Shown piece by piece: positions 20,154-27,760 of a stretch of 27,760 bases of DNA. The position numbers and the translations under genes were made by a program. The stretch is from Nymphaea colorata. Taxonomy: Eukaryota; Streptophyta; Magnoliopsida; Nymphaeales; Nymphaeaceae. Location: contig NW_022205127.1 of NCBI RefSeq assembly GCF_008831285.2, positions 1 through 27,760 of the forward strand, given 5' to 3'. Every line of letters starts with the position of its first letter. Position 1 is the stretch's first letter. The notes below the pieces were generated by a model, which searched no databases, was not told the DNA's origin, and saw only the letters and a list, made by a program, of their open reading frames with translations.

Positions 20154-20994
20154 GATTTAAGTGATTCATTTGATCACGCATACTTAATTGAATGTGCTTA
20201 ACTTGTTGTTACGTCTATATTAAATGATTTAGTATATTGAAATCATAGGTTTGTATGGAAATGAATGAGATTTGAGTGATTCATTTGGTGTCTTGTAGGT
20301 AACCTAATATGTTTCACTTGTTATTACATATATTTGATCACATATATTTAATTGAGAGATTAAATGATTCATTTTCACTTGTTATTACATATATTTGATC
20401 AATATATTTAATTGAGTGTGCGTAGCCATTTGTTACATACGTATAGAATGACTTAGTGGCTTGAAATAAGAAGTTCGTTTGGAAATGAATGAGAGTCAGG
20501 TCATTAAGTTGGTCCCTTACAGTTAATCTAGTGTATTTCACTTGTTATTACATCTATAATGAATGATTTAAATGATTGAAATCGCAAGTTCATATGGATA
20601 CAAATGGGATCTATGCATTACTTTGAATGCGTGTAATTAGTCCGATGAGTTGAATTTGTTGTTACATCTATAGTGAACGATCTAAAGGATTGAAATCACG
20701 CTTCGTACCAATACAAGTGAGATTTAAATGATTCATATGATCATGCATGCTTAATTGAATGTGTTTAACTTGTTGTTACATCTATATTAAATGATTTAGT
20801 AGATCGAAATCACAAGTTGTATGAAAATGAATGAGATTCGAGTGATTCATTTGGTGTCTTATGGTTTACCTAATGTGTTTCACTAGTTGTTACATTTATA
20901 ATGATTCTTAATACGGATGTCCTTAACAAGTGATTCATTTGGTGTCATATAGTTAACCTAATGTGTTTCACTTGTAATTTAATTGAATGTGCTT

Positions 20995-21175
20995 AACAAG
21001 TGAATTAGGTTAACAATAGGGCACCAAATGAATCACTCAAATCTCATTCATTTTCATGCAAGCCTGTGATTTCAATCTACTAAATCATTTAACATGGATA
21101 TAACAATAAGTCAAGTACATTCAATAAAGTATGCGTGATCATATGAATCACTTAAATCTGACTCGTATTGGTACG
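20995..21175 (+). repeat. Block-H inverted segment, R6
   Basis: 181 bp, matching R3 and R4 apart from isolated one-base differences. Confidence 0.85.
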
Positions 21176-23265
21176 ACTATAGTGCACGATCTAAAGGATT
21201 GAAATTACAAGTTCGTATCAATACAAGTGCGATTTAAGTGATTCAAATGATCACACATACTTAATTGAATGTGCTTAACTTATTGTTACATCCATGTTGC
21301 TTGATTAAGTGAACTGAAATCACAAGTTTGTATGAAAATGAATGTGATTCGAGTGATTCATTTGGTGTCTTATAGTTAACCTAACGTGTTTCACATGTTA
21401 TTACATCCATGATCAATGATTTAAATAATTAAAACTCACAAGTTTATATGGATATAAAGGAGACCTATGCATTAGTTTGATCCTTTCTAGTTTGTACGAT
21501 AAGTTGAACATGTTGTTACATCTATAGTGATCGATGCACAAGTTCACATCAATACGAGTGGGATTTAAGTGATTCAATTGATCACGCATATTTAATTGAA
21601 TGTACTTAACTTGTTGTTACGTTTATATTAAATGATTTAGTAAATTCAAATCATAGGTTTATATGAAAATGAATGGGATTCGAGTGATTCATTTGGTGTC
21701 TTACAGGTAACTTAATGTGTTTCACTTGTTATTACATACATTTGATCACTTATGTTTAATCGAGAGATTATGTGATTCATTTTTACTTGTTCTTACATAC
21801 ATTTGATAACTTATATTTAATTGAATGTGCGTAACCATTTGTTACATACGTATAGAATGACTTAGTGGCTTGAAAAAAGAAGTCCGTTTGGAAATGAATG
21901 AGAGTCAAGTCACTATATTGGTCCCTTATAGTTAATCTAATGTATTTCACTTGTTATTACATCTATAATGAATGATTTAAATGGTTGAAATCACAAGTTT
22001 ATATGGATACAAATGGTTGAAGTCACTATATTTGTACACGTGTAGTTAGTCCGATGAGTTGAATTTGTTGTTACATCTATAGGGAACGTTCTAAAGGATT
22101 GAAATCACATGTTCGTACGAATACAAGTGAGATTTAAGTGATTCATATAATCATGCATACTTAATTGAATGTGTTTAACTTGTTGTTACGTCTATAATAA
22201 ATGATTTAGTAGATTGAAATCACAAGTTTGTGCGAAAATGAATGAGATTCGAGTGATTCATTTGGTGTCTTGTAGTTAACCTATTGTGTTTCACTTGTTA
22301 TTACATCTTTGATCAATGATTTAAATGATTAAAACTTACAAGTTTGTATGGATATAAAGGAGACCTATGCATTAGTTTGATCCCTTGTAGTTAGTTCAAT
22401 AAGTTGAACTAGTTCTTACATCTATGGTGATCGATGTAAGGAATTGAAATCACAAGTTCGTATCAATACGAGTGGATTTAAGTGATTCATTTTATCACAC
22501 ATACGTAATTGAATGTGCTTAACTTGTTGTTACGTCTATATTAAATGATTTAGTAGATTAAAATCATAGGTTTGTATGAAAATGAATGATATTGGAGTGA
22601 TTCATTTGGTGTCTTGTAAGTAACCTAATGTGTTTCACTTGTTATTACATATATTTGATCACTTATATTTAATTGAGAGAGATTAAGTGATTCATTTTCA
22701 CTTGTTATTACATATAATTGATCACTTGTATTTAATTGAATGTGCGTGACCATTTCTTACTTACGTATAGAATGACCTAGTGGCTTGGATACCAGAAGTT
22801 CGTTTGGAATACATATATAATGAATGATTTAAATGATTGAAATCACTGTTCATGTGGATACAAATGCGTGTAGTTAGTCCGATTAGTTGAATTTATTGTT
22901 ACAACTATAGTGCACGATCTAAATGATTGAAATCACAAGTTCGTATCAATACAAGTGCGATTTAAGTGATTCAAATGATCACACATACTTAATTGAATGT
23001 GTTTAACTTGTTGTTACATCCATATTGCTAGATTAAGTGAATTCAAATCACAAGTTTGTGTGAAAATAAATGAGATTTGAGTGATTCATTTGTTGTCTTA
23101 TAATTAACCTAATGTGTTTCACTCGTTATGACATCTATGATCAACGATTTAAACGATAAAAACTCACAAGTTTATATGGATGTAAAGGAGACCTATGGAT
23201 TAGTTTAGTTTGATCCGTTGTAGTTTGTTCAATAAGTTGAACAAGTTGTTACATCTCATTCATTT

Positions 23266-23276
23266 GTATCAATATA
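23266..23276. other. E2/Ca deletion junction, copy R6
   Basis: Base-for-base the same junction as at 19032, 4239 bp downstream, so R4 and R6 descend from one deleted ancestor. Confidence 0.82.
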
Positions 23277-23862
23277 TTTAATTGAGTGTGTGTAGCCATT
23301 TGTTACATACGTTAGAATGACTTAGTGGCTTCAAATAAGAAGTTCGTTTGGAATTGAATGACAGTCAGGTCATTAAGTTTTGTCCCTTACAGTTAATCTA
23401 GTGTATTTCACTTGTCATTACATCTATAGTGAACGATCTAAATGATTGAATCGCAAGTTCATATGGATACAAATGGGATCTATGCATTACTTTGAATGCG
23501 TGTAATTAGTCCGATGAGTTGAATTTCTTGTTACATCTATAGTGAACGATCTAAAGGACTGAAATCACGCATTCATACCAATACAAGTGAGATTTAAATG
23601 ATTCATATGATCTAGCATGCTTAATTGAATGTGTTTAACTTGTTGTTACATCTATATTAATGATTTAGTAGATCGAATCATAAGTTCGTATGAAAATGAA
23701 TGAGATTCGAGTGATTCATTTGGTGTCTATGGTTTAACTAATGTGTTTCACTAGTTGTTACATTTATAATGATTCTTAATACGGATGTCCTTAACAAGTG
23801 ATTCATTTGGTGTCATATAGTTAACCTAATCTGTTTCACTTGTAATTTAATTGAATGTGCTT

Positions 23863-24043
23863 AACAAGTGAATTAGGTTAACAATAAGGCACCAAATGAA
23901 TCACTCAAATCTCATTCATTGTCACGCAAGCCTGTGATTTCAATCTACTAAATCATTTAAATGGATATAACAATAAGTCAAGTACATTCAATAAAGTATG
24001 CGTGATCATATGAATCACTTAAATCTAACTCGTATTGGTACGA
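23863..24043 (+). repeat. Block-H inverted segment, R7
   Basis: 181 bp with a few true substitutions ('cattgtcacgcaagcc' for 'cattttcatgcaagcc', 'aaatctaactcg' for 'aaatctgactcg'). This makes R7 one of the most divergent copies by substitution. Confidence 0.85.
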
Positions 24044-24423
24044 CTATAGTGCACGATCTAAAGGATTGAAATTACAAGATCATATCAATACAAGTGCGAT
24101 TTAAGTGATTCAAATGATCACACATACTAAATTGAATGTGCTTAACTTATTGTTACATCCATGTTGCTTGATTAAGTGAATTCAAATCACAAGTTTGTGT
24201 GAAAATAAATGAGATTTGAGTGATTCATTTGGTGTCTTATAATTAACCTAATGTGTTTCACTCGTTATGACATATATGATCAACGATTTAAACGATAAAA
24301 ACTCACAAGTTTATATGGATGTAAAGGAGACCTATGGATTAGTTTAGTTTGATCCCTTGTAGTTTGTTCAATAAGTTGAACATGTTGTTACATTCATTCA
24401 TTTGTATCCATACGCACACTAAA

Positions 24424-24445
24424 TCACTCGTCTCGATACGAGTGA
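24424..24445. repeat. E2 fold-back hairpin, R7
   Basis: Intact arms; 4292 bp after the R5 hairpin. Confidence 0.85.
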
Positions 24446-25282
24446 GATTTAAGTGATTCATTTGATCATGCATACTTAATTGAATGTGCTTAACTTGTTG
24501 TTACGTCTATATTAAATGATTTAGTATATTGAAATCATAGGTTTGTATGGAAATGAATGAGATTTGAGTGATCATTTGGTGTCTTGTAGGTAACCTAATA
24601 TGTTTCACTTGTTATTACATATATTTGATCACATATATTTAATTGAGAGATTAAATGATTCATTTTCACTTGTTATTACATATATTTGATCAATATATTT
24701 AATTGAGTGTGCGTAGCCATTTGTACATACGTATAGAATGACTTAGTGGCTTGAAATAAGAAGTTCGTTTGGAAATGAATGAGAGTCAGGTCATTAAGTT
24801 GGTCCCTTACAGTTAATCTAGTGTATTTCACTTGTATTACATCTATAATGAATGATTTAAATGATTGAAATCGCAAGTTCATATGGATACAAATGGGATC
24901 TATGCATTACTTTGAATGCGTGTAATTAGTCCGATGAGTTGAATTTGTTGTTACATCTATAGTGAACGATCTAAAGGATTGAAATCACGCGTTCGTACCA
25001 ATACAAGTGAGATTTAAATGATTCATATGATCATGCAGCTTAATTGAATGTGTTTAACTTGTTGTTACATCTATATTAAATGATTTAGTAGATCGAAATC
25101 ACAAGTTCGTATGAAAATGAATGAGATTCGAGTGATTCATTTGGTGTCTTATGGTTTACCTAATGTGTTTCACTAGTTGTTACATTTATAATATTCTTAA
25201 TACGGATGTCCTTAACAAGTGATTCATTTGGTGTCATATAGTTAACCTATGTGTTTCACTTGTAATTTAATTGAATGTGCTT

Positions 25283-25462
25283 AACAAGTGAATTAGGTTA
25301 ACAATAGGGCACCAAATGAATCACTCAAATCTCATTCATTTTCATGCAAGCTGTGATTTCAATCTACTAAATCATTTAACATGGATATAACAATAAGTCA
25401 AGTACATTCAATAAGTATGCGTGATCATATGAATCACTTAAATCTGACTCGTATTGGTACGA
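25283..25462 (+). repeat. Block-H inverted segment, R8
   Basis: 180 bp; differs from R4 by single-base losses such as 'gcaagctgtg'. Confidence 0.85.
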
Positions 25463-27556
25463 CTATAGTGCACGATCTAAAGGATTGAAATTACAAGTTC
25501 GTATCAATACAAGTGCGATTTAAGTGATTCAAATGATCACACATACTAATTGAATGTGCTTAACTTATTGTTACATCCATGTTGCTTGATTAAGTGAACT
25601 GAAATCACAAGTTTGTATGAAAATGAATGTGATTCGAGTGATTCATTTGGTGTCTTATAGTTAACCTAACGTGTTTCACATGTTTTACATCCATGATCAA
25701 TGATTTAAATAATTAAAACTCACAAGTTTATATGGATATAAAGGAGACTATGCATTAGTTTGATCCTTTCTTGTTTGTACGATAAGTTGAACATGTTGTT
25801 ACATCTATAGTGATCGATGCACAAGTTCACATCAATACGAGTGGGATTTAAGTGATTCAATTGATCACGCATATTTAATTGAATGTACTTAACTTGTTGT
25901 TACGTTATATTAAATGATTTAGTAAATTCAAATCATAGGTTTATATGAAAATGAATGGGATTCGAGTGATTCATTTGGTGTCTTACAGGTAACTTAATGT
26001 GTTTCACTTGTTATTACATACATTTGATCACTTATGTTTAATCGAGAGATTATGTGATTCATTTTTACTTGTTCTTAATACATTTGATAACTTATATTTA
26101 ATTGAATGTGCGTAACCATTTGTTACATACGTATAGAATGACTTAGTGGCTTGAAAAAGAAGTCCGTTTGGAAATGAATGAGAGTCAAGTCACTATATTG
26201 GTCCCTTATAGTTAATCTAATGTATTTCACTTGTTATTACATTATAATGAATGATTTAAATGGTTGAAATCACAAGTTTATATGGATACAAATGGTTGAA
26301 GTCACTATATTTGTACACGTGTAGTTAGTCCGATGAGTTGAATTTGTTGTTACATCTATAGGGAACGTTCTAAAGGATTGAAATCACATGTTCGTACGAA
26401 TACAAGTGAGATTTAAGTGATTCATATAATCATGCATACTTAATTGAATGTGTTTAACTTGTTGTTACGTCTATAATAAATGATTTAGTAGATTGAAATC
26501 ACAAGTTTGTGCGAAAATGAATGAGATTCGAGTGATTCATTTGGTGTCTTGTAGTTAACCTATTGTGTTTCACTTGTTATTACATCTTTGATCAATGATT
26601 TAAATGATTAAAACTTACAAGTTTGTATGGACATAAAGGAGACCTATGCATTAGTTTGATCCCTTGTAGTTAGTTCAATAAGTTGAACTATTCTTACATC
26701 TATGGTGATCGATGTAAGGAATTGAAATCACAAGTTCGTATCAATACGAGTGGGATTTAAGTGATTCATTTTATCACACATAGTAATTGAATGTGCTTAA
26801 CTTGTTGTTACGTCTATATTAAATGATTTAGTAGATTAAAATCATAGGTTTGTATGAAAATGAATGATATTGGAGTGATTCATTTGGTGTCTTGTAAGTA
26901 ACCTAATGTGTTTCACTTGTTATTACATATATTTGATCACTTATATTTAATTGAAGAGATTAAGTGATTCATTTTCACTTGTTATTCATATAATTGATCA
27001 CTTGTATTTAATTGAATGTGCGTGACCATTTCTTACTTACGTATAGAATGACCTAGTGGCTTGATACCAGAAGTTCGTTTGGAATACATATATAATGAAT
27101 GATTTAAATGATTGAAATCACATGTTCATGTGGATACAAACGCGTGTAGTTAGTCCGATGATTGAATTTATTGTTACAACTATAGTGCACGATCTAAATG
27201 ATTGAAATCACAAGTTCGTATCAATACAAGTGCGATTTAAGTGATTCAAATGATCACACATACTTAATTGAATGTGCTTAACTTGTTGTTACATCCATAT
27301 TGCTAGATTAAGTGAATTCAAATCACAAGTTTGTGTGAAAATAAATGAGATTTGAGTGATTCATTTGGTGTCTTATAATTAACCTAATGTGTTTCACTCG
27401 TTATGACATCTATGATCGACGATTTAAACGATAAAAACTCACAAGTTTATATGGATTAAAGGAGACCTATGGATTAGTTTAGTTTGATCCTTGTAGTTTG
27501 TTCAATAAGTTGAACATTTGTTACATCTCATTCATTTGTATCCATACGCAACTAAA

Positions 27557-27578
27557 TCACTCGTCTCGATACGAGTGT
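27557..27578. repeat. E2 fold-back hairpin, R8
   Basis: The outer pair is broken here ('acgagtgt' for 'acgagtga'), leaving 7-bp arms. It lies 3133 bp after the R7 hairpin, a normal HOR step, so the super-repeat alternation ends in R8. Confidence 0.8.
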
Positions 27579-27760
27579 GATTTAAGTGATTCATTTGATC
27601 ACGCATACTTAATTGAATGTGCTTAACTTGTTGTTACGTCTATATTAAATGATTTAGTATATTGAAATCATAGGTTTGTATGGAAAATGAATGAGATTTG
27701 AGTGATTCATTTGGTGTCTTGTAGGTAACCTAATATGTTTTCACTTGTTATTACATATAT

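Larger units (their letters stand above)
19325..20724 (-). repeat. HOR copy R5, 1.4-kb form (I H G/G2 F2 E2 D2 Ca B A)
   Basis: Blocks between G and G2 (F E D C3 B3 A3 G3 F3 E3 D3 C2 B2 H2) are missing. The switch lies within 'gattaagtgaa' near 19879-19889. This is a different deletion from the one that produced the similar-sized L1 and L2. Confidence 0.9.
20725..23594 (-). repeat. HOR copy R6, 2.87 kb, same deletion as R4
   Basis: Runs from I to E2 and carries the identical 'tttgtatcaatatattt' deletion junction near 23266-23282. It has a 2-bp gain in C2 ('gagagagatt' near 22674 for 'gagagatt'). Confidence 0.9.
23595..25014 (-). repeat. HOR copy R7, 1.4-kb form, same G/G2 switch as R5
   Basis: G variant 'catgttgcttgattaagtg' joins G2 variant 'aattcaaatcacaagtttg' near 24170-24180, as in R5. 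R7 and its leading Ca-B-A carry real substitutions not seen elsewhere, for example 'attgaatgacagtcagg' near 23353. Confidence 0.9.
10753..27760 (-). repeat. Right arm of satellite array, HOR in - orientation
   Basis: The reverse complement of the left-arm repeat, in eight copies or part-copies, continuing to the window edge. Read along the + strand, blocks appear in reverse order (I H G F E D C3 ... D2 Ca B A). Block Ca is identical in translation between 2983-3186 on + and 16099-16302 and 20338-20541 on -, so the two arms belong to the same recently homogenised family. The arm differs in organisation from the left one: 1.4-kb and roughly 2.85-kb units alternate from 16487 onward. Confidence 0.95.
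25015..27760 (-). repeat. HOR copy R8, cut by the window edge
   Basis: I through D2 into the first part of Ca (2746 bp seen). E2 is intact, without the R4/R6 deletion. One-base losses are scattered throughout ('acattataatgaatg', 'cttaatacatttg', 'atggattaaagg'). Block E has 'gatcctttcttgtttg', a private variant near 25763. Confidence 0.9.

Overview
The window is one uninterrupted block of AT-rich satellite DNA. Two sampled 60-base lines give 28% and 37% G+C. I see no protein-coding gene, tRNA, rRNA, mobile-element gene, CRISPR array or single-copy spacer. Complex tandem repeats of this kind point to eukaryotic heterochromatin (pericentromeric, subtelomeric or interstitial). I do not recognise the repeat family, so I assign no species; a plant or an invertebrate would both be plausible.

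The basic unit is about 115 bp and occurs in three related types. X begins near 'attcattttcatacaaac', Y near 'cacttgtattggtacgaa' and Z near 'ttatatccatataaactt'. All share a core around 'cttgtgatttcaatc' followed by 'atagatgtaacaaca'. They follow one another mostly as X-Y-Z. A longer C block (an X head, a ~60-bp internal duplication and a Z tail) sits between Z and X at three points. Twenty-three such blocks (A B Ca D2 E2 F2 G2 H2 B2 C2 D3 E3 F3 G3 A3 B3 C3 D E F G H I) make a higher-order repeat (HOR) of about 3.15 kb. The best reference copy is 5446-8599.

Layout: 1-10740 is the left arm, with the HOR on the + strand in five copies (L1 and L2 are 1.4-kb deletion forms, L3 is 2.65 kb, L4 is full, L5 is truncated). 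At about 10741-10752 the orientation flips. From 10753 to 27760 the same HOR runs on the - strand in eight copies or part-copies (R1-R8). In the right arm full-type and 1.4-kb units alternate, forming a 4.24-kb super-repeat that shares exact deletion junctions.

Each HOR also carries inverted pieces. One is a ~180-bp inverted X-centred segment in block H, seen 11 times. The other is a small fold-back hairpin in block E2, seen intact 7 times. The HOR copies, including left against right arm, look almost free of substitutions and differ mainly by one-base indels. Those indels are concentrated in a few blocks bounded by repeat junctions. This suggests very recent homogenisation combined with consensus or assembly error in those blocks, so the junctions there need read-level support.
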